Below, in pieces: positions 15,227 through 24,609 of a stretch of DNA of 64,000 nucleotides. The stretch covers positions 2,673,501 through 2,737,500 of the forward strand of contig NZ_JAUFPZ010000002.1 of the NCBI RefSeq assembly GCF_030409505.1, read 5' to 3'. Position 1 is the stretch's first letter; every line of letters starts with the position of its first letter. Under the pieces are notes generated by a model. It had not been told where the DNA came from and searched no databases. It saw only the letters and a list, made by a program, of their open reading frames with translations. The stretch is from Zunongwangia endophytica. GTDB taxonomy: Bacteria; Bacteroidota; Bacteroidia; Flavobacteriales; Flavobacteriaceae. Made by a program: the position numbers and the translations under genes.

Positions 15227-15244
15227 TTATGAGTGAGATCATAA
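15227..15244 (-). promoter_or_regulatory. Palindromic Crp/Fnr-type operator upstream of ric
   Basis: TTATGA-N6-TCATAA is a perfect 6+6 inverted repeat placed 55-72 bp before the ric ATG. The arm length and spacing are like those of Crp/Fnr-family sites. The likely protein is the regulator encoded at 13603-14199; this is inferred from proximity only. Confidence 0.5.
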
Positions 15245-15282
15245 GCGCTATTTTTTTATTTTGGAGCTTATAAGCACTATTT
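15241..15282. repeat. Direct repeat and 10-bp palindrome in the ric promoter region
   Basis: ATAAGCgCTATTT (15241-15253) is repeated as ATAAGCaCTATTT (15270-15282). The second copy overlaps the perfect palindrome GCTTATAAGC (15266-15275). The first copy overlaps the right arm of the operator at 15227-15244. Together they look like a multi-site regulator-binding region. Confidence 0.45.
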
Positions 15283-15334
15283 ATTCTAAGAAATAAACGT
15301 TTCAAATGAAGACTGAAATAAAGTTTGAGCATTA

Positions 15335-15361
15335 AAAAAGCAGACATTTAGCCCGCTTTTT
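15335..15361 (-). terminator. Intrinsic terminator downstream of the 117-aa gene
   Basis: AAAAAGC (15335-15341) pairs with GCTTTTT (15355-15361), with A/T runs on both sides. It lies 33 bp after the stop of the minus-strand gene at 15394-15747. Confidence 0.6.
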
Positions 15362-15393
15362 ATAAATTAATTCAAATTTGTTGAAATTGAATT

Positions 15394-15747
15394 TTATTCT
15401 TTCTGGGTAAGAGAATAAGCTTCTACAATAAGTCCTTTAATTTGATCTGGAATTTTATCGGAAGCATTTTTCTCCATTTTATCGATATCAAGCTCTGATC
15501 CTATAAGGTACTGATATTTTCTATTTTCATCTACCGCAAAAGTAACTGCAGCAAACTTACCTATTTGAGAAATCTTCATGGCGATCTGGTTGGGAACCAT
15601 TTCTATATCAATCGCAAATTTTTGAATATTTTCATTGATTAAACGAGTATCGGTGGTAAGATAAAGACCTTTCTGCACTTCTGCGTTTACATTAAAATCT
15701 AAGGTTTCGCCGTTTTCCTGCTCAATTTGTATTTTATCGTTTTCCAT
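15394..15747 (-). CDS. Hypothetical protein, 117 aa
   Basis: I do not recognise this protein. It is soluble, acidic and has no signal peptide, membrane segment or obvious catalytic motif. It is rich in alternating hydrophobic residues that suggest an alpha/beta fold (A-I-D-I-E-M-V-P-N-Q-I-A-M-K-I and K-F-A-A-V-T-F-A-V). The coding frame is clean, has an ATG start and is followed by a hairpin terminator, so it is probably a single-gene transcription unit. The neighbours (ric and a hydrolase operon) do not point to a function. Confidence 0.65.
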   Translation of the reverse strand: MENDKIQIEQENGETLDFNVNAEVQKGLYLTTDTRLINENIQKFAIDIEMVPNQIAMKISQIGKFAAVTFAVDENRKYQYLIGSELDIDKMEKNASDKIPDQIKGLIVEAYSLTQKE

Positions 15748-16054
15748 AATAAGTATGTTTAGCTTGATAAACCAAAGATAAACCTGAATAAAGATTATTC
15801 TAAGAATTGTCTATTATTACCATAAGTTTAACTATGCTAATACATCTCTACCAAGTTGCTTAATGGAATTTAAAAAATGTTGGAAAACAATAAATTTCTA
15901 AATCTTTATAATACCTATACCAAATGTTATACAATATGCTTCTTGACTTCATTTGAATATAACAGCGGGAAATAAAAATTGTGAAGCTGATTGCCATAAT
16001 TTTAATTATAAAAAACATGAGAATAATAGTATCTTTAAGCATAATCTATTACCA

Positions 16055-16924
16055 ATGAAAACTATATCAATTCTTTGTATAGCATTTTGCTATCTCTTCA
16101 CTATTCAAATTAATGCTCAATTTCTAAAAACGAAAACGATTGACAACGGAGGCAGCGGTCCCTATCATGCTATCGCCGCTTCAGAAAAATCACTTTCAGA
16201 CTTTGTAATTTATCGCCCAGAAAATATTGAAGAGGCAGTAAAAGCAGAAAACAAATTACCTGTTCTTATTTGGGCCAATGGTGGTTGTATGGATTCTTCT
16301 ATTCACCACGAGCGTTTATTATCTGAAATTGCTTCTTACGGGTATGTGATTGTCGCAATCGGCGAATTGCAAATGACGGTTGAAGAAAGAAAACACAAAA
16401 GCACCGAAGACGATAAACTCTTAAAAGGTCTTGATTGGATTACCAAAAAAGCAACGACAAAGGGTAACGATTATTACAATGCCGTAGATTTAGAAAAAAT
16501 TGCAGCCGGTGGCCAATCCTGTGGTGGCGCCCAAATTATGCGTATTGCGGGGAATTCTCAAATTAAAACTTATATGATGTTTAACTCGGGCATGGGAGAT
16601 ATGACGATGGCTGGTGCAAACACAAAATCGTTAGAAAAGCTTAATGGCGATGTAATTTATCTGGTTGGTGGAGAGAGTGATGTTGCCACTAATAATGCGT
16701 TTTTAGATTATGATCGAATAAATGTTGCGGTAGCATTTGCTAACGAATTAAAAGCGGGCCACGGTGGTACGTTTGATGAAGAAAATGGTGGATCTTTTGC
16801 AAAACTCGCTAAAGACTGGTTGGACTGGCATTTTAAGAATGAAGATAAATCTGATATTTTCCTGGAATCTAATTTAGAGAATTACCCGGGTTGGACGATG
16901 AAGTCTAAAAATTTCGATGAATAA
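16055..16924 (+). CDS. Exported alpha/beta hydrolase, esterase-like
   Basis: I place the start at the ATG at 16055, because the sequence from there is a clean signal peptide (M-K-T-I-S-I-L-C-I-A-F-C-Y-L-F ... N-A-Q). The frame is open 34 codons further upstream but that stretch looks non-coding. The 289-residue protein has an alpha/beta-hydrolase nucleophile elbow G-Q-S-C-G-G and an oxyanion-region W-A-N-G-G-C. A terminal H-G-G-T segment could supply the catalytic His. It is 18 bp from a second hydrolase gene and probably forms an operon with it and the DUF3237 gene. The substrate is unknown; a carbohydrate or aryl ester is a reasonable guess. Confidence 0.75.
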   Translation: MKTISILCIAFCYLFTIQINAQFLKTKTIDNGGSGPYHAIAASEKSLSDFVIYRPENIEEAVKAENKLPVLIWANGGCMDSSIHHERLLSEIASYGYVIVAIGELQMTVEERKHKSTEDDKLLKGLDWITKKATTKGNDYYNAVDLEKIAAGGQSCGGAQIMRIAGNSQIKTYMMFNSGMGDMTMAGANTKSLEKLNGDVIYLVGGESDVATNNAFLDYDRINVAVAFANELKAGHGGTFDEENGGSFAKLAKDWLDWHFKNEDKSDIFLESNLENYPGWTMKSKNFDE

Positions 16925-16942
16925 AACTAAAATTTCAACATT

Positions 16943-17797
16943 ATGAAAAACTCAAATTTGAGATTTCAGCTTATCATTTTTATGGCTTTTAGTATTCCTT
17001 TTTTCAGTTCTGCACAAGTAGATGCAACGAAGCTTTTTTCAGAAGAAAAAACGGTTACAGTTACTAAAGACATTGCTTATCGCAACGGCGAAAGCGATTC
17101 CTGGAAACTAGATCTGGCAATGCCAAAGAATTTTGCCGAGGGCACTAAACCAGCTTTAGTAATTGTACATGGTGGCGGATGGGCCGCAGGATCAAAAGAC
17201 GTAGATGTTTATCAAAAAATGATGCTTGCTTATGCCCAAAAAGGATATGTGGTTATTAATGTAGAATATCGACTTACAGGCGAAGCTGGTTTTCCTGCAT
17301 GTATCGAAGACGTGAAGTGCGCAGTGCGATGGCTACGCTCTAATGCTGAAGAATTACATGTAGATCCTAATCGCATTGGAGCTTACGGCCATTCTGCAGG
17401 TGCTCACCTTGCTTTAATGCTAGCAATGACATCTGATGTTGAAAAATTGGAAGGTAATGGCCCGTACAAAGAATATTCGAGCAAAGTGAATGTCGTTGCT
17501 GCCGGATCGCCTCCAACCGAATTAGGCAGAGAGGTGCCAATGGCGAAATCGGAATGGTGGCCAATAGGTTATATTGGAGAAAATCATCCACCAATGTTTC
17601 TTATACAGGGAGACTCCGATCGTATTGTATTACCAGAGCGCACACGTGATTTTGTAGAAAAAATGAAAACAGCTGGTGCAGACATCAAATATCTTGAAGT
17701 TGAAGGAGGACATGGTGTTGCTTATGCCGAGAAACTGGAAATTACAGATCCGGCTATCGAAGAATTCTTTGCGAAACATTTAAATCCTGTTGAATAA
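16943..17797 (+). CDS. Exported alpha/beta hydrolase, HGGGW esterase
   Basis: The 284-residue protein has a signal peptide (ends S-S-A-Q) and the hormone-sensitive-lipase/BD-FAE type motifs. These are the oxyanion H-G-G-G-W, the nucleophile G-H-S-A-G-A-H, an acidic residue in G-D-S-D-R-I-V and the catalytic His in G-G-H-G-V. Family members remove acetyl or feruloyl groups from plant polysaccharides. It is second in an operon and its stop lies just before the DUF3237 start. It is related in sequence pattern to the esterase half of the pectinesterase fusion at 40627-42492. Confidence 0.85.
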   Translation: MKNSNLRFQLIIFMAFSIPFFSSAQVDATKLFSEEKTVTVTKDIAYRNGESDSWKLDLAMPKNFAEGTKPALVIVHGGGWAAGSKDVDVYQKMMLAYAQKGYVVINVEYRLTGEAGFPACIEDVKCAVRWLRSNAEELHVDPNRIGAYGHSAGAHLALMLAMTSDVEKLEGNGPYKEYSSKVNVVAAGSPPTELGREVPMAKSEWWPIGYIGENHPPMFLIQGDSDRIVLPERTRDFVEKMKTAGADIKYLEVEGGHGVAYAEKLEITDPAIEEFFAKHLNPVE

Positions 17798-17819
17798 CAT
17801 CGTTCTCAAAATTCAAATT

Positions 17820-18323
17820 ATGAGAAATGTTCACCTGTTTTTTTTCATTTCAGCATTAAGCCTTTTCGGCTTTAAACTCGTTGCTCAAGAATTTGAAGCG
17901 CCAGAGTTAGAGTTCGCTTTTGAATTGAGAGTAACCATAGATACTCCCATAGAACTTGGTGAAGCTCCTTTAGGCAAAAGAGTGATGATACCAATTTCTG
18001 GCGGCACTTTTGAAGGACCTAAATTAAAAGGTACAATTCTCAAAAATGGTGCTGATTATCAATATGTGACCAACGACGGTGAACTTATACATTTAGACGC
18101 GATCTATACAATTAAAACCGATGATGGTGTTTACATTAATGTTCGCAATACCGGAATAATTTTTAATCCAAAACAGGGGAATTCGATGCCTTATTTTAGA
18201 GCGGCTCCTACATTTGAAGCCCCAATCGATTCTAAATATGCCTGGCTTAACAACGCTATTTTTATTTGTAAACCAGAAGGAAAAAAAGAGTATATCTCTA
18301 TTCAGGTTTGGAAAGTATTATAA
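17820..18323 (+). CDS. Exported DUF3237-domain protein
   Basis: The frame is open from 17790, but the ATG at 17820 starts a proper signal peptide (hydrophobic stretch to L-V-A-Q), so that start is chosen. The 167-residue product covers the DUF3237 domain with G-x-R-V-M-I-P-I-S-G-G-T-F-E-G-P and Y-I-N-V-R-N-T-G-I. This domain is a small beta-barrel of unknown biochemical role, often next to hydrolases and aromatic-compound genes. It sits 22 bp after the esterase gene as the third gene of the operon. Confidence 0.8.
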   Translation: MRNVHLFFFISALSLFGFKLVAQEFEAPELEFAFELRVTIDTPIELGEAPLGKRVMIPISGGTFEGPKLKGTILKNGADYQYVTNDGELIHLDAIYTIKTDDGVYINVRNTGIIFNPKQGNSMPYFRAAPTFEAPIDSKYAWLNNAIFICKPEGKKEYISIQVWKVL

Positions 18324-18344
18324 GTAGATCACCTCAGGGAAAGC

Positions 18345-18396
18345 CTATGAGGCATAGGTCAGAAATGAATTTTCAATTTCGAGGTAAGCCTCATAG
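18345..18396 (+). repeat. Inverted repeat after the DUF3237 gene
   Basis: CTATGAGGC (18345-18353) pairs perfectly with GCCTCATAG (18388-18396) across 34 bases. There is no T run after it, so it may be a transcript-end stabilising stem rather than a terminator. Confidence 0.35.
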
Positions 18397-18446
18397 TATT
18401 AAACCCTTTGGCGGTGCCAATAAAAGTCAGTCAAAATAATCTCAAT

Positions 18447-19793
18447 ATGAAAAAAATAGTTACTACACTTTTCCTATCACTTTCCATCATAATTGGATGC
18501 CAGGAAAACAATAAGAAAAAAGAAAAGGAAGATACAGAAGAATCTACTCCACAGCAATTTAAGAAAAGTGACAATTTAGAAGAGTTAGGTGTTTCTTCTA
18601 AGCGTGTAGAAGAAATGGATTCGTTACTTCAAGCTTTTGTAGACGAGAAAAAAGTAAATGCAGTAACGGGATTTGTCGCTCAGCACGGAAATGTACTTTA
18701 CGACAAAGCTTTTGGTTATAAAGATCTGGAAAATAAAACCCCAGCTTCAACAGAAGATTATTATGTTCTTTTTTCACAGACAAAAGCGATTACAACGGTA
18801 GCTTTTATGACCTTAGTTGAAAAAGGACTTGTAAAAGTAGAGGATCCAGTATCTAAATATTTTCCAGAAATATCAGATCAGGTAGTTACCAAAGTAAATG
18901 ACGATGGCACTTATGAAACCCGACCAGTAACAACACCTATGACATTTGCGCACTTAATGTCTCACTCATCAGGTCTTAATGCTGGATTAGTTTCTGAAAT
19001 TCGTAAATCTGAAGGTGTTAACGATACAGTTCCTACGAACTTTGGCGAAGAGAAATCAGACCAATCACCAACCGGACAGCGCAGTTTTGGAGGAGATGCA
19101 GCTTCAAGATATCTAAAGGATGAAATGATTGAATTGGCCAAATATCCACTTGGTTTTAATCCTGGTTCAGAATGGAATTATCATATCAGCACCAATATGC
19201 TGGCGTATATGATTGAAGTAATCTCTGGAGAGCCATTGCAGAAATATGTAAAAGAAACCGTTTTAAATCCGTTAGGGATGAATGATACCGACTGGTATTA
19301 TGAGCCTAAAGCATTAGATCGTTTTGTAAAACCTTATACGATTACTGAATATGGATTAGAAGCAGGTTCTACTAATTTTGCTGAAGCTGCTATTAGTGAA
19401 GACCAAACCTACGCTGAAGGTGCCATTGGTTTAAATGGGCCAATTGAAGATTATGCTAAATTTTGCCAGATGTTACTTAACGGCGGAACCTTTAATAATC
19501 ATCAAATTTTGAAACCAGAAACCATAAAAAAGATGACATCAACTAATCGCTTACCCGAAGAAAATGCTGGTGGTAAAGGATTTCAGTTTGGATTAGGTTT
19601 TCAACTACAAAATAAAGATAACAAACATGTTCCTGCGGTTTCTAATACTGCCTATAACTGGGGCGGAATGTTAGGAACAGAATATATTATAGATCCTGAA
19701 AATGATCTAATCGCCTTATTCTACATCAATATGTTTAAACGAGATAATCTGTATCCTCAATTTCTAGAGAAAGCCTATAAAATTGCTGAATAG
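18447..19793 (+). CDS. Serine hydrolase of the beta-lactamase/esterase family, lipoprotein
   Basis: The start is set at 18447 because the protein then begins with a lipoprotein signal (hydrophobic run ending I-I-G-C); 13 codons upstream are open but unlikely. The 448-residue protein has the class C beta-lactamase-like fold with the S-x-x-K motif (F-S-Q-T-K), the tyrosine motif region (E-W-N-Y-H-I-S) and a final W-G-G-M-L-G-T box in place of K-T-G. Proteins of this type are mostly esterases or D-aminopeptidases of the envelope rather than true beta-lactamases. It stands alone between the hydrolase operon and the two-component system. Confidence 0.85.
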   Translation: MKKIVTTLFLSLSIIIGCQENNKKKEKEDTEESTPQQFKKSDNLEELGVSSKRVEEMDSLLQAFVDEKKVNAVTGFVAQHGNVLYDKAFGYKDLENKTPASTEDYYVLFSQTKAITTVAFMTLVEKGLVKVEDPVSKYFPEISDQVVTKVNDDGTYETRPVTTPMTFAHLMSHSSGLNAGLVSEIRKSEGVNDTVPTNFGEEKSDQSPTGQRSFGGDAASRYLKDEMIELAKYPLGFNPGSEWNYHISTNMLAYMIEVISGEPLQKYVKETVLNPLGMNDTDWYYEPKALDRFVKPYTITEYGLEAGSTNFAEAAISEDQTYAEGAIGLNGPIEDYAKFCQMLLNGGTFNNHQILKPETIKKMTSTNRLPEENAGGKGFQFGLGFQLQNKDNKHVPAVSNTAYNWGGMLGTEYIIDPENDLIALFYINMFKRDNLYPQFLEKAYKIAE

Positions 19794-19858
19794 ATACACC
19801 TTTTTTTAAAAGTAAAAAGACCTTGTATCCTAATCTTATTATTCTACAGCTGAAACAT

Positions 19859-19866
19859 TACCTTTG
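19859..19866 (+). promoter_or_regulatory. Bacteroidota-type -7 box (TACCTTTG) before the response regulator
   Basis: TACCTTTG matches the TAnnTTTG consensus and lies 37 bp before the ATG at 19903. No clear -33 TTG element is seen at 19-21 bp upstream. Confidence 0.45.
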
Positions 19867-19902
19867 CACCTGAACCTTTTTATGGCTTGGAATAATTAAA
19901 CG

Positions 19903-20586
19903 ATGAAGATATTATTAGTTGAAGACAATAAACGCCTTGGAGAATCCTTAAGCAAAGGATTAAAAGAAGAGGGGTTTATTGTTTTTCACGAACAGGATGG
20001 ATTTAAAGCCAGAGATCTAATATTCGAGCAGGAATGGGATCTGTTTATTCTCGATATCATGTTACCGGGACTTACAGGTATCGAGCTTTGTGAGCTTATT
20101 CGTTTTAAGAAAATCATCACTCCTATTATCATGCTAAGTGCGCTGGGCGAACCTGATGATAAGGTGAAAGCTTTAGACAAAGGTGCAGATGATTATCTGG
20201 TGAAGCCTTTTCACTTTAAAGAGCTAATTTCTAGAATCAATGCGCTAAATAGGAGAACAAACAATTACCAGCAAAGCATTGAAGAAGATTTATTTTGCGG
20301 CAATTTAAAACTGAATTACAAAGCGCATAAAGTCGAAAGAAACGGCAAGACAATTGATCTTTCGCAAAAAGAGTTTCTCCTACTTAAAACCTTATTAGAG
20401 CATAAAAATGAAGTTGTAAATCGCCAAACTATACTTCAGAATGTTTGGAAAACGCAGCAAGATACCTACACAAATGTGATTGATGTTTACATCTCTTATC
20501 TTCGAAGCAAAATCGATAGTAAGAGTGAAGACAAACTAATTCACACCATTAAGGGAAGAGGTTATATGATATCTGACAATCAATGA
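19903..20586 (+). CDS. OmpR/PhoB-family response regulator
   Basis: The 227-residue protein has a receiver domain (1-118; acidic pocket E-D-N, phosphoacceptor D51 in L-F-I-L-D-I-M-L-P, K in Y-L-V-K-P-F) and a C-terminal winged-helix domain (about 130-225, with V-I-D-V-Y-I-S-Y-L-R-S-K-I-D and I-K-G-R-G-Y). It overlaps the kinase gene by 4 bp (ATGA), so the pair is translationally coupled. The efflux operon begins 230 bp after the kinase on the same strand, so the system probably controls metal efflux, as in CzcRS or CusRS. That link is inferred from gene order. Confidence 0.93.
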   Translation: MKILLVEDNKRLGESLSKGLKEEGFIVFHEQDGFKARDLIFEQEWDLFILDIMLPGLTGIELCELIRFKKIITPIIMLSALGEPDDKVKALDKGADDYLVKPFHFKELISRINALNRRTNNYQQSIEEDLFCGNLKLNYKAHKVERNGKTIDLSQKEFLLLKTLLEHKNEVVNRQTILQNVWKTQQDTYTNVIDVYISYLRSKIDSKSEDKLIHTIKGRGYMISDNQ

Positions 20587-21935
20587 AAATTAGGCAGAAA
20601 ATAACGCTAATTTCAAGTTTAATCTTCGGGTTTATTTTCTTGCTGTCTTCAATCGTAATTTATATTGCGTTTTACGAGAGCTCTAAAAATATCTTCTTTC
20701 AGGAACTCTCCAGAACAGCAAAGATTTCTGGAATGTTTTATTTAGAGCGAGATGAACTTAGCCAAAAAGGATTTGAGCCAATTCAGAATTCTTTTTACAA
20801 TCTTAGTTCAGACCAGGAAGTCAGCATTTTTAATGAAAACGGAAATATTGCATTCAACACCAAAGAATTGAAGCAAGATTGGAGCGAAAGCATAGAAAAA
20901 ATTAAAGAAGAGGGAGAACTCAATTTTCGGGATAACGATACGTATTATCACGGCTTATTTTACAAAGACAATCAGGGTGACTTCGTGGTTTTGGTAAAAG
21001 CTACCAATCCGCTTATTCAGAGTCAGAAAAAAAGACTAATTAGTATTTTGGCGATTAGCTTTTGCGTGGCGATGATCATTCTTATTTTTCTAACCTATCG
21101 CCTATCCAAGCTGGCTTATAAACCGGTAAGAAATATTATTAAACAGGTAAATCATCTAAACCTACATAAAAGTCCGCTGCAACTTTCATATAAAAGTTCT
21201 AAAGATGAATTAGAAGAGCTTTTTCAGGCTTTTAATAATCTTTTAAATGAAATTGAATCCAGTTACGAGCAGCAAAAGAATTTTGTAGATTTTTCTTCTC
21301 ACGAGTTAAAAACTCCGTTGGCAAGCATTATAAATCAGTTAGAAATAAGTCTTCAAAGAGATCGAAGTAAAGACGAATACCGGGAAACTTCAGCAGTAGT
21401 TTTACAAGACGCTCAGCAATTAAAAAGTATTTTAGAAAGTCTGCTTACACTTTCAAATCTAAATAAAAACATTCAGTTAGAGGAACATATCAGGATAGAC
21501 GAGCTTATTTGGGAAATCATAGAAAAGCTAGCTCCTACTTATTCCGAAGAAAAATTCAACGTAAAATTAGAAATTTCGCCTGATGATTTCGATTTACTGC
21601 AATGCAAAGGGAATGAAACCCTATTGTATATGGCGCTTTTCAATATTATAGAAAATGCAGCCAAATTCTCTAAATACGAAGTGGTAATGATAAAGCTTTG
21701 CAAGGTAAATTATCGATTACAATTACAGGTAAAAGATCAAGGAATAGGCATTTCAGACAAAGATTTAAAGCACATTAACCAACCTTTTTATAGAGGTGGA
21801 AACACAGCTTCTTTTCAAGGAAACGGACTTGGAATGAGCATCGCATTAAAAATTTTTCAGCTTCATCAAATCCAATACTCAATTACCAGCCAACCACAGA
21901 AATTTACTAAAATTCAGCTTGAATTTCCGCAGTGA
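20583..21935 (+). CDS. Sensor histidine kinase
   Basis: The 450-residue protein has two membrane helices (about 12-32 and 152-172) around a periplasmic sensor of about 120 residues, then HAMP, HisKA with H240 (S-S-H-E-L-K-T-P) and a HATPase domain with N-I-I-E-N-A-A-K-F, D-Q-G-I-G-I and G-N-G-L-G-M. The periplasmic part has no His- or Cys-rich metal cluster, so the signal cannot be read directly. The neighbouring RND operon suggests a metal cation. The start ATG overlaps the regulator stop. Confidence 0.93.
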   Translation: MKIRQKITLISSLIFGFIFLLSSIVIYIAFYESSKNIFFQELSRTAKISGMFYLERDELSQKGFEPIQNSFYNLSSDQEVSIFNENGNIAFNTKELKQDWSESIEKIKEEGELNFRDNDTYYHGLFYKDNQGDFVVLVKATNPLIQSQKKRLISILAISFCVAMIILIFLTYRLSKLAYKPVRNIIKQVNHLNLHKSPLQLSYKSSKDELEELFQAFNNLLNEIESSYEQQKNFVDFSSHELKTPLASIINQLEISLQRDRSKDEYRETSAVVLQDAQQLKSILESLLTLSNLNKNIQLEEHIRIDELIWEIIEKLAPTYSEEKFNVKLEISPDDFDLLQCKGNETLLYMALFNIIENAAKFSKYEVVMIKLCKVNYRLQLQVKDQGIGISDKDLKHINQPFYRGGNTASFQGNGLGMSIALKIFQLHQIQYSITSQPQKFTKIQLEFPQ

Positions 21936-22166
21936 TAAAAGACTATAATTCAGCAATAAAATCCCCTATCCCTGAACGTAATTTGGGATCGCATTCTTCA
22001 AAAATTATTATTCAAATCTTATTGAAATTCTGGGTCAAATCTGGGAATGACGGAAAGATATATTACACAACATTAGAAAATTCTAATCTACTTTAATCTG
22101 CTTTTAATGTAGAACAAATTTTACTCTAAGCTTCATTTTCTTCTTTTGTATCATCAAAATAAGGAA

Positions 22167-23486
22167 ATGCAAAAGAGAAAAATTTATCTATTACTTTTTG
22201 TTGCTGTTTTGGGGTTGACTAAAGTTGAAGCTCAAACTCAGGATACGTTACAATTAGATGTAGAACAAGCTGAAGGTCTTCTTTTAAAGAATAATCTATC
22301 GATTCTTGCCGAGCGTTTATCCATAGATATGGCAGATGCCGAAGTAATTCAGGCAAAAGTATGGCCAAATCCTACGCTTGAGGTTGATGAAGTTAACCTG
22401 TGGACTGCAGATTACCAGAAAAAAACCGGTGAGCAACAACCCAGTCTTTTTGGGAGCGACAGTTTTGGAAGGTATCGTCAAATTTCAGCACAAATCGAGC
22501 AGGTGATCGAAACTGCGGGAAAACGAAAGAAACGTGTAGAGCTTGCTAAAGTTTCTGCGGAAATGGCACAATCTTATTTAGAAGATTTTCTTTTGAGTCT
22601 TAAAACTGAATTCAGAAAAACTATTTATTCTTTTCAGTTTCACGAGAGCTATTCAACGATGCTTAACCGGCAATTAGTTTCTTTAGAAAATATCGTAAAA
22701 GCCTACCAAAAACAATACGATCAGGGAAATGTAAACAAAGCTGAACTTATACGGTTACAAGCTTCTTTATTAAGTATTAAAGACGAATTAATTGAAGAGC
22801 GAAAAGCCTTAAATGAACTTAATAAAGAATTAGTGGTAATGTTAAATCTACCAGCAAACACTAGACTTTCTTTTGGAACCACATTTAATCCTGATAACGA
22901 ATATCAGCTTCCTTTTAATTATACGCTAGAATATTTGCAAGAAGAAGCCTTAAAACATCGCCCAGATGTAACCATAAGCAAATTAGACATCCAACGCTCT
23001 CAAAAAGAACTGAGTTACGAAAAAGCAATGGCGGTGCCAGATCTTGCGGTGTCTCTGGGTTATGATCGTGGTGGTAATATTTTGCAAGACTTTATTGGTT
23101 TTGGTTTTTCCATCGATCTTCCATTTTTCGATCGAAATAAAGGGAATATTAAAAAAGCTGAATTCGCGGTAGAACAGCAAAACTATGTAAACGAAAATAA
23201 GCTGTTAGAGGTTCGTGAAGAGGTGCGCAAAAACTTCCAAAATTACTTAGAAGCTGCTCACTTTTTTGATGACATCAACACCGAGTATCTCGAAGGCTTA
23301 GACAAAACGATGGAAGCTTATACTGAATACTTCAAATTACAATCCATCAATATCATTACATATATGGATTTTCTAGAATCTTATATCGATACGAAACAGA
23401 CTATTCTAGAAAATCAGCAGGAATATTTAGACGATTTAGAAGAATTAAAACATAGCACAGGACTAGAAATAAACACACCGCAATAA
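22167..23486 (+). CDS. TolC-family outer-membrane efflux protein (CzcC/CusC-like)
   Basis: The start is taken at 22167, where a signal peptide begins (M-Q-K-R-K-I-Y-L-L-L-F ... V-E-A-Q); seven upstream codons are open. The 439-residue protein has two outer-membrane efflux repeats with long amphipathic helices (e.g. L-E-N-I-V-K-A-Y-Q-K-Q-Y-D-Q-G-N-V-N-K-A-E) typical of HME-type TolC proteins. It forms the outer-membrane channel of the tripartite pump. Its stop overlaps the adaptor start (AATAATG). Confidence 0.88.
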   Translation: MQKRKIYLLLFVAVLGLTKVEAQTQDTLQLDVEQAEGLLLKNNLSILAERLSIDMADAEVIQAKVWPNPTLEVDEVNLWTADYQKKTGEQQPSLFGSDSFGRYRQISAQIEQVIETAGKRKKRVELAKVSAEMAQSYLEDFLLSLKTEFRKTIYSFQFHESYSTMLNRQLVSLENIVKAYQKQYDQGNVNKAELIRLQASLLSIKDELIEERKALNELNKELVVMLNLPANTRLSFGTTFNPDNEYQLPFNYTLEYLQEEALKHRPDVTISKLDIQRSQKELSYEKAMAVPDLAVSLGYDRGGNILQDFIGFGFSIDLPFFDRNKGNIKKAEFAVEQQNYVNENKLLEVREEVRKNFQNYLEAAHFFDDINTEYLEGLDKTMEAYTEYFKLQSINIITYMDFLESYIDTKQTILENQQEYLDDLEELKHSTGLEINTPQ

Positions 23487-24586
23487 TGAAATATTTAAAG
23501 AAAATACAACTCCCATTACTAGCCATAGTGGGATCGGTTATACTTTTTGGTTGCAAGAAAGAATCAAAACCTTTAGTAAAAGAAAAAGAATGCTTTTCTG
23601 AAAAAGAAATGACAGATTTTAAACCGCTTAAAATCACTAATGAGAATGTGGTTAAAAGTCTGCGTCTTAATGGCGTAGTAGCTTACAATCCTAATGCCGT
23701 AGTAAATTACGTAAGTTTAGTAGGCGGAATAATTACGAACACTTACTTCACTTTAGGAGATAAAGTAGAAAAAAATCAGGTTTTAGCTGAAATAAAAAGT
23801 ACAGAACTTAACAGTATTGAAGCTGAAGTAAAACAAATAAAAGCGAATCTTGAGGTTGCTAAGCGCCAACTACAGTCTACGCAAAGTTTTTACGATGATG
23901 GTATTGCTTCAGAAAAAGAATTAATCGCAGCTAAAAGCGAAAAAGGCAATTTAGAATCTGATTTAGAGAAATTACAAACCAATCTTAAGCTTTATAGCGC
24001 GAGTCCCGAGAAAGGTGTTTTTCAAATTAAAGCACCACGAAGCGGCTTTGTTGTCGATAATAAAATTGCAGCCGGAATGCAAATTGGCGCCGAAGGCGAT
24101 CCCTTATTTACCATTTCAGACCTAGATGAAGTTTGGATAAACGTGAATATTTATGCTTCAGATATTAATGCGGTTAAAGAAGGAATGCCCGTAGGTATTA
24201 AAACCAGCAGCTACCCAGATAAAGTATTCGAAGGAAAAATAAATCGAATCTCCAATGTTTTGGAACCCAACGAAAATGTATTAAAAGCCAGAATTGTATT
24301 AGACAACAAAGACTTATTTCTTAAGCCAGGCTTGTACGTAGAAGCAATTGTTAGAAACGAAACCGAGGAAAAAGCCCCCCATATTCCTGCTAAATCTGTA
24401 GTCTTTAACAACAATGCGTATTACATCGTTAAGCTAGAAGATAAATGCAATGCAAAAGTGAGTGAAGTAAAAATCCTATCTAAAGACGAGAATTCCTTTT
24501 TTATTAAAGAAGGACTTAATGAAGGGGACAAAATTGTGACCAATAACACCTTATTGTTATTTGAAAGTACACCATCACTCAACTAA
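23486..24586 (+). CDS. Periplasmic adaptor of heavy-metal RND pump (CzcB-like lipoprotein)
   Basis: The 366-residue lipoprotein (lipobox I-L-F-G-C) has the membrane-fusion-protein order: barrel-sandwich halves (V-V-N-Y-V-S-L-V-G-G-I-I-T and I-K-A-P-R-S-G-F-V), a coiled-coil hairpin (about 95-165) and a beta-barrel (V-W-I-N-V-N-I-Y). It links the inner-membrane pump to the TolC channel. It is translationally coupled to the upstream gene and 23 bp before the pump gene. No extra metal-binding N-terminal domain is present. Confidence 0.9.
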   Translation: MKYLKKIQLPLLAIVGSVILFGCKKESKPLVKEKECFSEKEMTDFKPLKITNENVVKSLRLNGVVAYNPNAVVNYVSLVGGIITNTYFTLGDKVEKNQVLAEIKSTELNSIEAEVKQIKANLEVAKRQLQSTQSFYDDGIASEKELIAAKSEKGNLESDLEKLQTNLKLYSASPEKGVFQIKAPRSGFVVDNKIAAGMQIGAEGDPLFTISDLDEVWINVNIYASDINAVKEGMPVGIKTSSYPDKVFEGKINRISNVLEPNENVLKARIVLDNKDLFLKPGLYVEAIVRNETEEKAPHIPAKSVVFNNNAYYIVKLEDKCNAKVSEVKILSKDENSFFIKEGLNEGDKIVTNNTLLLFESTPSLN

Positions 24587-24609
24587 AATAAAGATTAGAT
24601 AAAATTAAT

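Noticed and set aside
21936..22166. Possible operator in the gap before the efflux operon
   Set aside because: The repeated CTGGG words are short and irregular; no palindrome or -7 box at a sensible distance could be supported.
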